Assembly: GCA_964463605.1 (NCBI GenBank) | Contig: CAYXBZ010000001.1 | Span: forward strand, 7,842 to 71,841 | Direction of reading: 5' to 3' | DNA length: 64,000 nucleotides | Source: DAOLOF01 sp964463605 | Lineage (GTDB): Bacteria > Patescibacteriota > Microgenomatia > UBA1400 > PJMF01 | Part shown: positions 28,720 to 38,030 of the stretch, piece by piece | Numbering within the stretch: position 1 is the first letter of the stretch | Layout: each line of letters starts with the position of its first letter | Position numbers and translations under genes: made by a program | The notes under the pieces: generated by a model | Told to the model about the DNA's origin: nothing | Database searches by the model: none | The model's input: only the letters and a program-made list of their open reading frames with translations

Positions 28720-29736
28720 ATGATAAAAAAATACCCCTGGATTAAATATTTTCTCATCTTCGTGTTTGCAGCGATTTTGATAGCGGCAGTGATTCGAGTA
28801 ATAACTCCTCAAACCGAGGAGCCGCTTATTCCTCCAAGCGAGGTTCAAAAAAAGAATTTCGATCAAAGTGTCAGCACTTACAACAACGTTGAGTTTGTTG
28901 GCTCAACCTCAAACATTGATTTGACCAACAGTGTTGGAATTTATTCAGCGCAATTAGTGGATGGAGAAGAAGAGCTTGACAACCTCATCTCCACTCTTGT
29001 TTCGTTATTCAATCTCGTCCAAGATCCAGAACTCACAGATAAGGAATTTTACATTAGTGATGAATATAGCTTGTCAAGAAGTTATTTAAGAGATGAATTG
29101 ATGCTATCTAGATACACTCCGCCAGAAGTTATGTTGGAGCAGATCGCCAACCCACCACCAACAGGCATAAATACTCAGCAAGCAATTAGTCGAGCCACTC
29201 TTTTTGTAAACAGTATTTTTGAAGAACAACAGTACGTCCCCCAACTCAGCAGCATTGCCTATCTGGAAGGAATGATGGAGCCCCATCCTTCATCAGAACA
29301 AAATGCTCACTACGCTGAGATTTCTTTTGCTCAACAAATCGATTCACTGCCAATTATTTTGGAGCAGGAATTGGTAGCCCCAATTAGAGTGATGGTTTCA
29401 AACAACTACCTCATTCAAAAGGCGGTGTTTCGCACCAAAGAATTAAATTTACAGCAGATCTCTGACGCCCAATTACTCACTGTTGAAGAAGCAATCGATC
29501 GCCTTAACCAAGAGTCGGTGGGATCAATCGTTGGTTTTGCTAAAGATGATCCAACCCCATATTCACTGGCTCAGATCAGCTCGGGAACCCTGGAGGAGGT
29601 GGTGCTTGAGTATCGATATGACCCAGAGTTAGATTTAGTTTATCCTTTTTATAGATTCTCAGGCACGCTTACCAACTCTCAAAATCAATCTCTTCAAGCT
29701 GATGTTATTGCTCCCGCAATAAAGGTTCAGTTGTAA
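28720..29736 (+). CDS. single-span membrane protein of the secretion locus, hypothetical
   Basis: 338 residues. N-terminal membrane span (about 7-28, IKYFLIFVFAAILIAAVIRVI) and a ~300-residue external domain without cysteines or recognised motifs. Its place between the M23 protein and the PrgI-like protein, 37 bases after the former and 38 before the latter, suggests a VirB8-like scaffold position, but I see no sequence evidence for VirB8. Confidence 0.65.
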   Translation: MIKKYPWIKYFLIFVFAAILIAAVIRVITPQTEEPLIPPSEVQKKNFDQSVSTYNNVEFVGSTSNIDLTNSVGIYSAQLVDGEEELDNLISTLVSLFNLVQDPELTDKEFYISDEYSLSRSYLRDELMLSRYTPPEVMLEQIANPPPTGINTQQAISRATLFVNSIFEEQQYVPQLSSIAYLEGMMEPHPSSEQNAHYAEISFAQQIDSLPIILEQELVAPIRVMVSNNYLIQKAVFRTKELNLQQISDAQLLTVEEAIDRLNQESVGSIVGFAKDDPTPYSLAQISSGTLEEVVLEYRYDPELDLVYPFYRFSGTLTNSQNQSLQADVIAPAIKVQL

Positions 29737-29774
29737 CCCCATAAATGGTAAGATGGACTTAGAGGCACCAACTC

Positions 29775-30833
29775 ATGCAAGAACACCCAATCCCGCAAGA
29801 TATTACCGGCTACAAGTTCCATTTGGTGGGCAGCATGACCCTCAAGCAGTTCGCTGAGGTGTTGGTGGGAGTGTTGGTGGCACTGGCTCTTTATAAATCG
29901 GGTTTGCCTGGAATTATTCGTTGGCCAGCAATGATTTTTTCAGCCGGCTTGGGAGCCATGGCAGCTTTCGTCCCAATTGAGGAAAGACCCCTAGATCACT
30001 GGATTGTAACTTTTGTCAAAGTTTTGTTTAAACCCACTAAGTTTTTTTGGAAAAGAGAACCCGTAATCCCCGACACCTTTACCTATGAGCCCGAAGAACA
30101 AAGCAGCCAACCAAGTTATGAGGTTGACTTGTCTCCAGCTAGAAAAAACAAGATTTATCAATATCTGCAGTCGATCAACCATCCAACCAACAAAATCGAT
30201 AACTACGACATGGCAGAGCAACAGCGAGTAAATCAGCTATTGTCTGGATTTGATCAAATAAATGTTGAGAGTTCTCCCACTAAAGATAGGTCAAAACCCA
30301 ACCTTACCGTTAGAGTTAGAGAGATGAGAGACTATCAAATCTACCCAGCATCCCAACCAAACAACCAATCTCAAACTGAGCAATTTAAAGATAAGGCCCC
30401 TGTAACTTCGGGGGTGCCTTCTGACTCAACGAGCACATCCTTAAACCAGACTGCTAAAAAACAAGATGTTGAAGATCCTCAGGGTCAAATTAGCCAAAAT
30501 GACTTGCACAAATATAAGGAATCCAATCAACCCACCACCATTGTTAACACCCTGCCACCACCCACCAACTCACTCCCCAACCAGATCTCAGGTATTTTGA
30601 TGTCAAGTCAGGGAAATCTAATCGGAGATGCTGTGGTTGAGGTTCAAGATAAAAACAACAAAACAGTTACCGCAGTCAAAAGCAACTCTTTGGGACAGTT
30701 TGTGGTTTCCAGACAGTTGCCAAACGGAGAATACTCACTGGCTATTTCCGCCAGTGGATTTAAGTTTGAACCAATTAATACAACCCTCACGGGAGAGTTA
30801 GTTAATTCTCTGGAAATTAAGGCTTCAGCCTAA
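29775..30833 (+). CDS. PrgI/VirB3-like inner-membrane protein with C-terminal Ig-like domain
   Basis: 352 residues. The N-terminal ~100 residues are a PrgI family domain: HPIPQDITGYKFHLVGSMTLKQF followed by two close membrane helices (about 24-45 and 50-70) and FVPIEERPLDHWI, the typical ending. PrgI is the VirB3 equivalent that pairs with VirB4 in Gram-positive type IV secretion. A long Gln/Ser/Pro linker leads to a C-terminal carboxypeptidase-regulatory-like beta domain (GILMSSQGNLIGDAVVEVQD, LPNGEYSLAISASGF), an unusual addition. The TraC-like and VirB4 genes follow on the same strand. Confidence 0.85.
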   Translation: MQEHPIPQDITGYKFHLVGSMTLKQFAEVLVGVLVALALYKSGLPGIIRWPAMIFSAGLGAMAAFVPIEERPLDHWIVTFVKVLFKPTKFFWKREPVIPDTFTYEPEEQSSQPSYEVDLSPARKNKIYQYLQSINHPTNKIDNYDMAEQQRVNQLLSGFDQINVESSPTKDRSKPNLTVRVREMRDYQIYPASQPNNQSQTEQFKDKAPVTSGVPSDSTSTSLNQTAKKQDVEDPQGQISQNDLHKYKESNQPTTIVNTLPPPTNSLPNQISGILMSSQGNLIGDAVVEVQDKNNKTVTAVKSNSLGQFVVSRQLPNGEYSLAISASGFKFEPINTTLTGELVNSLEIKASA

Positions 30834-30908
30834 TGAAAAAGGCTTTGTTTAAATAATTTATGAAAAAAACCCACTAACTTGTGGTTTATTATTTACCCTC
30901 AACTGATT

Positions 30909-30914
30909 TATACT
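30909..30914 (+). promoter_or_regulatory. -10 element, leaderless-type
   Basis: TATACT ending 7 bases before the ATG at 30922; expected start of transcription is one base before the ATG. Confidence 0.4.
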
Positions 30915-30921
30915 ATTAAAC

Positions 30922-32625
30922 ATGCCGCCCACATCACAATATCAGTCAACCACTCAAAAATATCTAGATATTTACGATATAACCAACAATTTTGTTATAT
31001 TAAAAACTGGATTTGTGAGTTTTGTGCTGAGTGTAAGTGCCATGAACTTTGGACTGCTGGCCGAAGCTGAACAAGACGCTGTAATCTATACCTATGCTTC
31101 GCTGTTGAACTCACTAAATTATCCTGTTCAGATCGTAATTCAATCACAAACCAAAGATGTTACTGACTACTTAAACTTACTCAAGCAGCAAGAAACTGAA
31201 GCTAGCTCCGATCAAAAAAGAGAAAGAATTGCTCGTTACAGACAGTTTGTTTCACAGCTTATTAAAGAGAGAAATGTTTTGGATAAAAAGTTCTACGTTG
31301 TTGGTTCCGCCACTCCCAGTGAGTTGGGTCTAATAACAGCAGATAGTGTATTACCCGGAAAAACAGAATTTGATATTACCAAGTTTGAAAAATCGGTAAT
31401 ACTTGAGAAAACCGAGTCTGTCCTCGATCCAAGAAGAGATCATCTTATTAGTCAATTTGCGCGCATTGGTCTTTTTGCCAGGCAGCTTAATACACAAGAA
31501 ATTATTCGTATTTTTTACACCAGCTATAACCCAGAAGCCAGCGAGGGACAAGAGGTCACCGACACCCAGCAGTACACAACCCCTCTTGTGAGAGCCAGTT
31601 TGGTCAAACAAACTCAACCACTTACCACTCAACCACTTACTACCCAACCACAAAACCCCACTCCACCACCAGCTCAGGATTTGACAGAACAACAGGTTCA
31701 TGAACCTGAGTTAGTTGAGCAACAACAAACTAGCCCCCAACCCTCCGAAGTAGCTTTTGAAACAAATGAAGAAAGCTTGACGAGCAACAACAATTCTCAA
31801 GCACCAAGTCAGCAAGAGTCACACGAACAACTTCAAGCAACAATTCAACAATCAAGCACCGATTCTATGACAAACCAAGCCAACCACAACTATCCAACTC
31901 CAAGCCACGCTCTGACCAACAACCAAAGCAATCAAGCGGTAGAGCTGCAAAATAACGTCAGCTCGCCAACCAAAGCTTCTCCTGCATCACAAACATCTCA
32001 GTTAAGCAGCACACTTCCTCAAGACTCAACATCTTTGCAGCCTCAATCGCCATCGGTTCCAGAGCCCCAAGAACAGCCAAGCCCACAAGACTTAGTGAGC
32101 ACTCCAGTTGAAAATAATTTAAACAGTCAGGGTTCTGCGGGGTCTCAAATGCCACAGTCTCCAGCGCCCTCAACCACTCCCAGCGTCAATCCCTCTGCCA
32201 CCCAGGAAGCCGATACCAAACCAATGACAAGCACAGCTACATTTCAAGAAAACTTAGATGATTTTAGTCCTCCACCTGTAAGTAAGGGTCAAGGAGCCTC
32301 TTTGGGTAATAAGGTGAGTTTTAAAAAAAGCGCCTCCAGAAACTCTGATGCCAGTGGGTCAGTTGAGGAGAAACCTTCTGAGGAACTCTCCTCTACAGAT
32401 AGCTCCGCCAATGATCAAATTAACCAAGACTTGATTAAAGAAGTTCCTTCAGAACCCAAGTCCTCAGAACAAAAAACCCCAGAGTCTAAAGCATCAGAAC
32501 AAAAAAAGCCAGAAAATCAATCGTACACAGAGCCAGCCGGTCAAGACAACAAACCATTAGAAAATCAGAGTACAGATTCGAGAAGCGCACCAACCAACCT
32601 TCCACCTATCGCTGAAATCAAATAA
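30922..32625 (+). CDS. TraC-like conjugal-transfer protein with long disordered tail
   Basis: 567 residues. The first ~200 residues resemble the N-terminal domain of VirB4/TraC proteins as separately encoded in CPR (YDITNNFVILKTGFVSFVLSVSAMNF, LNSLNYPVQIVIQSQ, KKFYVVG). The remaining ~350 residues are Gln/Pro/Ser-rich and disordered, with a short repeat of QPLTT near residue 230 (31608-31650). It lies just before the VirB4 ATPase gene and is likely its partner, perhaps supplying the N-terminal docking function. Confidence 0.7.
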   Translation: MPPTSQYQSTTQKYLDIYDITNNFVILKTGFVSFVLSVSAMNFGLLAEAEQDAVIYTYASLLNSLNYPVQIVIQSQTKDVTDYLNLLKQQETEASSDQKRERIARYRQFVSQLIKERNVLDKKFYVVGSATPSELGLITADSVLPGKTEFDITKFEKSVILEKTESVLDPRRDHLISQFARIGLFARQLNTQEIIRIFYTSYNPEASEGQEVTDTQQYTTPLVRASLVKQTQPLTTQPLTTQPQNPTPPPAQDLTEQQVHEPELVEQQQTSPQPSEVAFETNEESLTSNNNSQAPSQQESHEQLQATIQQSSTDSMTNQANHNYPTPSHALTNNQSNQAVELQNNVSSPTKASPASQTSQLSSTLPQDSTSLQPQSPSVPEPQEQPSPQDLVSTPVENNLNSQGSAGSQMPQSPAPSTTPSVNPSATQEADTKPMTSTATFQENLDDFSPPPVSKGQGASLGNKVSFKKSASRNSDASGSVEEKPSEELSSTDSSANDQINQDLIKEVPSEPKSSEQKTPESKASEQKKPENQSYTEPAGQDNKPLENQSTDSRSAPTNLPPIAEIK

Positions 32626-32682
32626 AATTGATCACAAAAATAACTCAACAAAAAAAATATAAGTTTATATCAGAAATAATAT

Positions 32683-32688
32683 TACAAT
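32683..32688 (+). promoter_or_regulatory. -10 element, leaderless-type
   Basis: TACAAT ending 7 bases before the ATG at 32696. Confidence 0.4.
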
Positions 32689-32695
32689 CAGACCA

Positions 32696-34765
32696 ATGCT
32701 TTCATCGCTTAACTTACCACTACCCTTCCTTAATAAGAAAAAAGAAGAGGTCGATCCAGACGAACAAAAACAACTTGAACTTCAGCAAATTGAGGAGTTC
32801 TCAAGAGGTTTGGTTACCATTCAAGACATCATAGCCCCAGAAGCGATTGAGGTTGATTTCACCTACCAAAAAATTAACTCTTCGTACTCAAGAACCCTTT
32901 TTGTGGCCGGATATCCGAGATCTGTTCCAGCCAACTGGCTTTCTCCGCTAGTCAACTTTCCAACCCAAACTAACATTTCCATGTTTATTTTCCCCATGGA
33001 TAGCTCGGAGATTTTAGATAACCTCAAAAGAAAAATCACTGAAATGGAGGCCGAGATTCAGTCAGACATTCGTTCTGGGAAAATCAGCAACATCAATACC
33101 GAAATAAAACTCAATGATGCGAGAGTTATCCGAGAACAGTTGGCTGCGGGAGCTGAGCGGTTTTATCAGTTTGGACTTTACATAACCATCAAAGCAGACT
33201 CAGTTAAAGAGCTTGATCGCATCACCAAAAGCATTCAATCAACTCTTGGAGCGCTGCTCATCGTCTCAAAAAAAGCCACCCTCCAAATGGATGAGGGCTT
33301 TAAAACCACCCTCCCTATGGGCACTGACCTTCTTCAAGTAACTAGAAACATGGACACCACCTCTTTGGCCACCACCTTTCCGTTTACCTCTTCTGAATTG
33401 ACCATGGACACCGGCATTCTTTACGGCATTAACGAACACAATGAGTCTTTGGTCATCTTTGATAGATTTAGAATGGAAAGTTACAACATGTTAATTTTGG
33501 CTAAGTCTGGTGCGGGTAAGTCATATACCGTTAAGCTTGAAATTTTAAGACAACTCATGTTTGACACGGAGATAATTGTTCTTGATCCAGAACAAGAATA
33601 TGAAGACTTGTGTCAAATGGTGGGTGGCGAATACATTAATTTTACTTTTGGATCTAAAGCTAAAATCAATCCTTTTGACTTATCTCAAGTTTATGAAGAA
33701 GGGCAAAACGAGTTGGGTCAAAAGATTCTTTCGCTACATGGCTTACTAAAGGTGATGTTAGGAGAAATGTCTGCAGAGCAAGACGCTTTGCTTGACAGGG
33801 CTCTCATCGCAACTTACAAAGCAAAGGGGATCACGCCCGATCCAGCCACTCAAAAAAACACCCCTCCAATGATGGAGGATTTGTACAAAACCATCATTGG
33901 TATGGAAAGTGCTGAGGCTGATGATATAGCCGCTCGCCTAGAAAAATACATCACTGGCTCTTTTAGAGGGATTTTTGATCAAGCATCAAACATAAATATC
34001 AACAACGAGTTTACGGTTTTTAGTGTTAAAGAAATGGAAGATGAATTAAGACCCGTCGCCATGTACGTTATTCTTGATTTTATTTGGACTAGAGTAAAAA
34101 AAGATTTTAAAAAGAGGTTGCTAATAATCGATGAGGCTTGGTACTTTATGCAGCACCCAGACAGCGCCAAGTTTATCTATTCTATGACCAAGCGTGCTCG
34201 AAAATATTATTTAGGTATCACCACCATCACTCAAGATGTGGAGGATTTCCTTCATAATGATTTTGGTAAGGCAATTGTTTCAAACGCCTCAATAAAGTTT
34301 TTAATGAAACAATCAACCGCCTCAATTCCCGCTTTGTCAGAAGCTTTTTATCTTTCCGAAGGAGAACGGCAGCTTTTGGTGTCAGCAGACATTGGAGAGG
34401 GGGTGTTTTTTGCCGGACAAAATCACGTAGCACTAAGAGTTGTGGCAAGCGACGAAGAACATCAGGTTATCACCACCGACCCAAGAGAAATAGATGCTCG
34501 AAGAAAACAGCAACAGGCTTCTGCACGACAAACATCTCAGTCACAAACTCAAAACTCCCATCAAGAAAGTCAGCAGCGCGCGCCTACCTCAAATCAAAAC
34601 AATCAAGAGACAAAAGCGTCCTTACCCAATAAGGAGTTTTTGGGACAGTTGATGAGCTCTCTAGCTTCTAAGAAGAGTAATCAAAAAGATTCTTCAGAGC
34701 CTCAACAAAATCAGTCAAAAAGGGCTGGGCACTACACTATCGACGACTACTCAGAGCCCACCTAA
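32696..34765 (+). CDS. virB4: VirB4/TraE-type secretion ATPase
   Basis: 689 residues. ATPase that powers type IV secretion at the inner membrane. The N-terminal domain (about 50-230) carries the family's RTLFVAGYPRSVPANWL region. The motor domain shows Walker A (AKSGAGKSYTVKLEIL, about 270), DPEQEYEDLC, Walker B (RLLIIDEAW, about 478) and the ARKYYLGITTITQDVEDFL segment typical of VirB4. The C-terminal ~90 residues are Gln/Ser-rich and disordered. The central enzyme of the locus; no VirB11 or VirD4 homologue accompanies it here. The dnaA region follows. Confidence 0.93.
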   Translation: MLSSLNLPLPFLNKKKEEVDPDEQKQLELQQIEEFSRGLVTIQDIIAPEAIEVDFTYQKINSSYSRTLFVAGYPRSVPANWLSPLVNFPTQTNISMFIFPMDSSEILDNLKRKITEMEAEIQSDIRSGKISNINTEIKLNDARVIREQLAAGAERFYQFGLYITIKADSVKELDRITKSIQSTLGALLIVSKKATLQMDEGFKTTLPMGTDLLQVTRNMDTTSLATTFPFTSSELTMDTGILYGINEHNESLVIFDRFRMESYNMLILAKSGAGKSYTVKLEILRQLMFDTEIIVLDPEQEYEDLCQMVGGEYINFTFGSKAKINPFDLSQVYEEGQNELGQKILSLHGLLKVMLGEMSAEQDALLDRALIATYKAKGITPDPATQKNTPPMMEDLYKTIIGMESAEADDIAARLEKYITGSFRGIFDQASNININNEFTVFSVKEMEDELRPVAMYVILDFIWTRVKKDFKKRLLIIDEAWYFMQHPDSAKFIYSMTKRARKYYLGITTITQDVEDFLHNDFGKAIVSNASIKFLMKQSTASIPALSEAFYLSEGERQLLVSADIGEGVFFAGQNHVALRVVASDEEHQVITTDPREIDARRKQQQASARQTSQSQTQNSHQESQQRAPTSNQNNQETKASLPNKEFLGQLMSSLASKKSNQKDSSEPQQNQSKRAGHYTIDDYSEPT

Positions 34766-34809
34766 CTTCTTTCTTTAAGACTTTGCTTGAAAAAACTCCC
34801 CCTTCCCAA

Positions 34810-34818
34810 TGTGGAAAA
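34810..34818 (-). promoter_or_regulatory. DnaA box upstream of dnaA
   Basis: TGTGGAAAA on the plus strand (TTTTCCACA on the minus strand), next to the TATATAAATATA promoter-like stretch (34824-34835). Its place in the -35 region suggests autoregulation of dnaA. Confidence 0.6.
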
Positions 34819-34909
34819 GTATGTATATAAATATAGCTACCGACGTCTCAATTAAGTGGATCGAGACAATCTCCTGCCAGACTTTACTTACATTGCGCTT
34901 AATACAATT

Positions 34910-36466
34910 ATGTCTACTCAAACACTCAGTCAAGAGGAAGTTAAATTAATTTGGAGCCAAGTAAAAGAAGAGCTTAAGCTAAAAATCTCTCCTGCAGCCT
35001 TCAATACTTGGGTTCTCCTTAATCCCTTAACAACCATCGAGGTTATTGATCAAACAAGAGCAAAAGGAACAATTTCTAGTCCAAGTGCTTTTCATGCAAC
35101 CAACCTAAAAAAGAATCTTTACTCGCACCTCAAAACCTCAATTGAGAACATTTTAAAAAAAAAGATAGAGTTAGATATTAGAGTTAGCGACCCCGCTTCA
35201 GTGTTGGCAACTCAAAAACAGATGTTTGGTTCAAGCAATAAGAGTGGGTGGGGATGGAGCGACTCTCAAAACAATCAAAAACCCAATGGAGCTCAAAACT
35301 CTCAATCTTCCTACTCTCAAAGCACCTATGGCGATAAGTCAGCCAAGATGGGCTCTCCCACTGTTGAGGAGCTTTTTTCTCAGAATAATATTCAGTCCTC
35401 CAGCTTTGATCGAACACTTTCGGCGGTTCGTCAGGCGGGATTAAAGATGGATTATCAGTTTGAGTCATTTGCTGTTTCCGGCAGTAATGAGATGGCTCAT
35501 GCAGCTGCTACTGCGGTAGCTAAGCGTCCCGGAGAGGCCTACAACCCCCTGTTTTTTTATGGAGGGGTTGGTGTTGGAAAAACACATTTAATGCAAGCCA
35601 TTGGTCATTACATCCTCAAGCAAGATCCTGGACTAAAAGTCATCTATTGCACAGGAGAGGAGTTTACCAACGACATCATTGATGCTATTCGAAATAAGAA
35701 AGCCACAACTTTTAAAAAGAAGTTTAGAAGCGCTCACACCCTTCTTATTGATGATATTCAGTTTATTGGTGGGAAAAACGCCGTTCAAGAAGAGTTTTTT
35801 CATACTTTCAATGCTCTAACCAAGTTATCCTCGCAAATTGTTTTAACCTCCGACCGACCCCCAAGTAAAATAAATCTTTTGGAGGATAGACTTAAATCAA
35901 GATTTGAGGCAGGATTGATGGTTGATATCCAACAACCCTCTGCAGAGCTAAAAACCGCCATCGTTTTAATTAAAGCCAAATCAGCTGGATTATCAATCCC
36001 AATAAAACTAGCAGAGCAGATAGCAAGTAGAGTTGATGGAGCAAGAAGAATCGAGGGCGTTATCACCACTATAAGATCAGAGATTGAGCTTAAGAAAAAG
36101 GAGTTGGATGAGGAATTAATTTCTTCAATATTAGAAAAGGAAAAAGCTGACTCAGCTGATAAAAGAATTAGACTCAGACCTCAAAAAGTAATTAAAAAGG
36201 TAAGTTCCTACTACCAAATCAACCAAACTGCTCTTAAGGGAAAAAGAAGAAATAAAGAGATTGTTGAAGCTAGGCACATGGCAATGTTTATCTTGAAAAC
36301 TGACCTCGAAATGTCTTATGTAGATATTGGCAAATGGTTTTCCAACAGAGATCATACCTCTGTTATGCATGCCAAAGACAAAATAGAGCAACTTATTGAA
36401 GAGAGTGAGTCGGTACAAGAAGACTATCAAAGAATTAAGGAAGAGCTAATTAAAGTATCTCGCTAA
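34910..36466 (+). CDS. dnaA: chromosomal replication initiator DnaA
   Basis: Binds DnaA boxes and unwinds oriC. Domain I (IWSQVKEELKLKISPAAFNTWV) is followed by a Gln/Ser-rich domain II, the AAA+ domain III with Walker A GGVGVGKTHLMQAIGHY, Walker B LLIDDIQFIGGK and sensor I VLTSDRPP, and domain IV with the helix-turn-helix signature FSNRDHTSVMHAKDKI (canonical GGRDHTTVLHA, here with SN). 518 residues from the ATG at 34910, which places domain I as in other DnaA proteins; a GTG at 34856 would add 18 residues. oriC with its boxes follows directly. Confidence 0.97.
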   Translation: MSTQTLSQEEVKLIWSQVKEELKLKISPAAFNTWVLLNPLTTIEVIDQTRAKGTISSPSAFHATNLKKNLYSHLKTSIENILKKKIELDIRVSDPASVLATQKQMFGSSNKSGWGWSDSQNNQKPNGAQNSQSSYSQSTYGDKSAKMGSPTVEELFSQNNIQSSSFDRTLSAVRQAGLKMDYQFESFAVSGSNEMAHAAATAVAKRPGEAYNPLFFYGGVGVGKTHLMQAIGHYILKQDPGLKVIYCTGEEFTNDIIDAIRNKKATTFKKKFRSAHTLLIDDIQFIGGKNAVQEEFFHTFNALTKLSSQIVLTSDRPPSKINLLEDRLKSRFEAGLMVDIQQPSAELKTAIVLIKAKSAGLSIPIKLAEQIASRVDGARRIEGVITTIRSEIELKKKELDEELISSILEKEKADSADKRIRLRPQKVIKKVSSYYQINQTALKGKRRNKEIVEARHMAMFILKTDLEMSYVDIGKWFSNRDHTSVMHAKDKIEQLIEESESVQEDYQRIKEELIKVSR

Positions 36467-36501
36467 ACCAAATTAACAGAACTTTTTACGAAAATTATTA
36501 C

Positions 36502-36521
36502 TTTTCCACAAATGTGGAAAA
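36502..36521. promoter_or_regulatory. inverted pair of DnaA boxes
   Basis: TTTTCCACA and TGTGGAAAA separated by two bases; each is one base from the TTATCCACA consensus. Confidence 0.8.
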
Positions 36522-36704
36522 GGCTGTAAAAAACCTTGTTGAAATCCTATTGAAAGAGTGTTTAAAGAAATTTTCAATTGTGTGTAAAATAACTTTCCCA
36601 CATAATTAATAACCTTCATTACACATTTCAATCCACTTATTTTTCAAAGTTTTATACATAAAATTTGAAGTCTTTTACTAGACAAAGTTCGTTAAAAAAT
36701 TCAC

Positions 36705-36735
36705 ATATCCACCTACTCTACTACTACTATTACTA
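36705..36735 (+). promoter_or_regulatory. DnaA box-like site plus DnaA-trio repeats
   Basis: ATATCCACC (7 of 9 to the consensus) followed by CTA, CT, then six uninterrupted triplets CTA CTA CTA CTA TTA CTA. Read on the other strand 3' to 5' these are GAT/AAT trios, the element on which DnaA forms a filament on single-stranded DNA. Confidence 0.75.
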
Positions 36736-36848
36736 GTATATTTATTAATAAATAAGAGTTAGGTCATCGATAGAAAAAGATTTAGATAATTTAAAAAAAC
36801 TCATTCGTTTAAATTTATTAAAACCCTTGTGTTAAAATCTTTACAGCT

Positions 36849-38030
36849 ATGGTCAAAACAAAAAATCCCACGATTAAGCTTCAAAGAGAATCTCTTAAGA
36901 ACGTATTGAGGTTTGTATATAAAGTTGTGCCTAGTAATCCCCCGCTACCTATTTTGTCATCGCTTCTTTTTTCAATAAGTAACAAAACCCTCACTCTTTC
37001 ATCAACAGATTTGTATTTTGGCATTAGATCACAGGTTGCAACTACTTCTGATGCAGAAGTCACCTTCGCTGTACCAGGATCCATCTTTAAAGACCTAATT
37101 AGCTCTTTTGAAAGTGAAGTGGTTGAGATAGAGGTTTTAGAAAGTAAGATAAGGGTGAGCTCTGGCAAAAGCAGCGCCGAAATTCCAACTCAACCTCATC
37201 ATGATTATCCAGAATTTCCAGACATATCAGGTAAAGTCGCAGTATTGCCTACAGAAGTATTGAGGGAAATCGATGACTACATATGCTTTGCCGCTGGAAC
37301 TGATCAAACTAGGCCAATTTTAACCACTTTATTATTAAAAATGAAAGAAAACGGCGTCGAAGCAGTTGCGACCGACGGATTTCGTCTTGCAACTCTGATG
37401 ATTGATGAGATTGGCTGTAAAAGCGAAACGGACATTTTGATTCCTGCTAAATACTTTACTGAAGTTAGGTCTATCGCTGAGCAATCAGAAGTAGACCAAA
37501 TAACCATATATGCCGAAAACGAATTAAAACAACTTAAATTTGAGGTGGGGCACAGTAGTATTTACGTTAGACTAATCGAGGGAGAATACCCTCCTTATGA
37601 AAAAATTATTCCCACTCACCTACCTCTTGAAGCTGCTGTGGATGGAGAGGAGTTAAAAAGAGAGTTGAAAAGAGCCCACATTCTGGCTCGAGAGGTGTCA
37701 AACATTGTTGAGTTGGAATTGGGGGGAAAGCTAGATAATGATGACAAAGATAAAAAAAACAAAGACAATCCTTCTTTGGGAAGTATGGTTATTAGAGCTA
37801 ACTCAGCAAATCAAGGAAAATACGAGGGAGTGTGTTCATTGAATAGCGAGCTAACTCAAGTTTTACCAATTGCTTTTAACGTTAATTATTTACTTGACTT
37901 TTTAACTAACTGCAGTCCTGAAGAACTAACTATTTACGCGAGCGAAAGTCTTAAGCCAGTTTTGATAACAGTATCAGGAAAAGACAACTATCGATATGTG
38001 GTGATGCCTTTTAGAGTAAGCTCTACATAG
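36849..38030 (+). CDS. dnaN: DNA polymerase III sliding clamp, beta subunit
   Basis: 393 residues. Ring-shaped processivity clamp. Starts with LQRESLKNVLRFVYKVVPSNPPLPILSSLLFSI, the typical first domain, contains RPILTTLLLKMKENGVEAVATDGFRLA in domain 2, EGEYPPYEKIIP at the domain 2/3 junction and ends KPVLITVSGKDNYRYVVMPFRV, the family C-terminus. There is a Lys/Asp-rich insert near residue 300 (DNDDKDKKNKDN). TAAAAT (36833-36838) lies 10 bases before the ATG, giving a short leader. Placed next to oriC as in most bacteria. Confidence 0.96.
   Translation: MVKTKNPTIKLQRESLKNVLRFVYKVVPSNPPLPILSSLLFSISNKTLTLSSTDLYFGIRSQVATTSDAEVTFAVPGSIFKDLISSFESEVVEIEVLESKIRVSSGKSSAEIPTQPHHDYPEFPDISGKVAVLPTEVLREIDDYICFAAGTDQTRPILTTLLLKMKENGVEAVATDGFRLATLMIDEIGCKSETDILIPAKYFTEVRSIAEQSEVDQITIYAENELKQLKFEVGHSSIYVRLIEGEYPPYEKIIPTHLPLEAAVDGEELKRELKRAHILAREVSNIVELELGGKLDNDDKDKKNKDNPSLGSMVIRANSANQGKYEGVCSLNSELTQVLPIAFNVNYLLDFLTNCSPEELTIYASESLKPVLITVSGKDNYRYVVMPFRVSST

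Larger units (their letters stand above)
36467..36848 (+). other. oriC: origin of replication (oriC), dnaA-dnaN intergenic region
   Basis: 382 AT-rich bases between dnaA and dnaN. A head-to-head pair of perfect TTTTCCACA boxes (36502-36510 and 36513-36521) forms a palindrome; weaker boxes follow (TTTCCCACA near 36596). Then ATATCCACC (36705-36713) leads straight into CTA/TTA triplets (36713-36735) and an A/T-only stretch (36737-36755). This box, then DnaA-trio, then unwinding-element order matches the basal unwinding system described for Bacillus subtilis. Confidence 0.85.

Noticed and set aside
30870..30895. Terminator between the PrgI-like and TraC-like genes
   Set aside because: The CCAC/GTGG stem is only 4 bp with an interrupted T-rich tail.
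31608..31650. Short tandem repeat in coding DNA
   Set aside because: Only about two copies of a QPLTT coding unit in a disordered tail; not CRISPR and not a mobile element.
13310..34765. Integrated conjugative element or plasmid
   Set aside because: No relaxase, VirD4, integrase or transposase seen, and the locus is continuous with dnaA and oriC.
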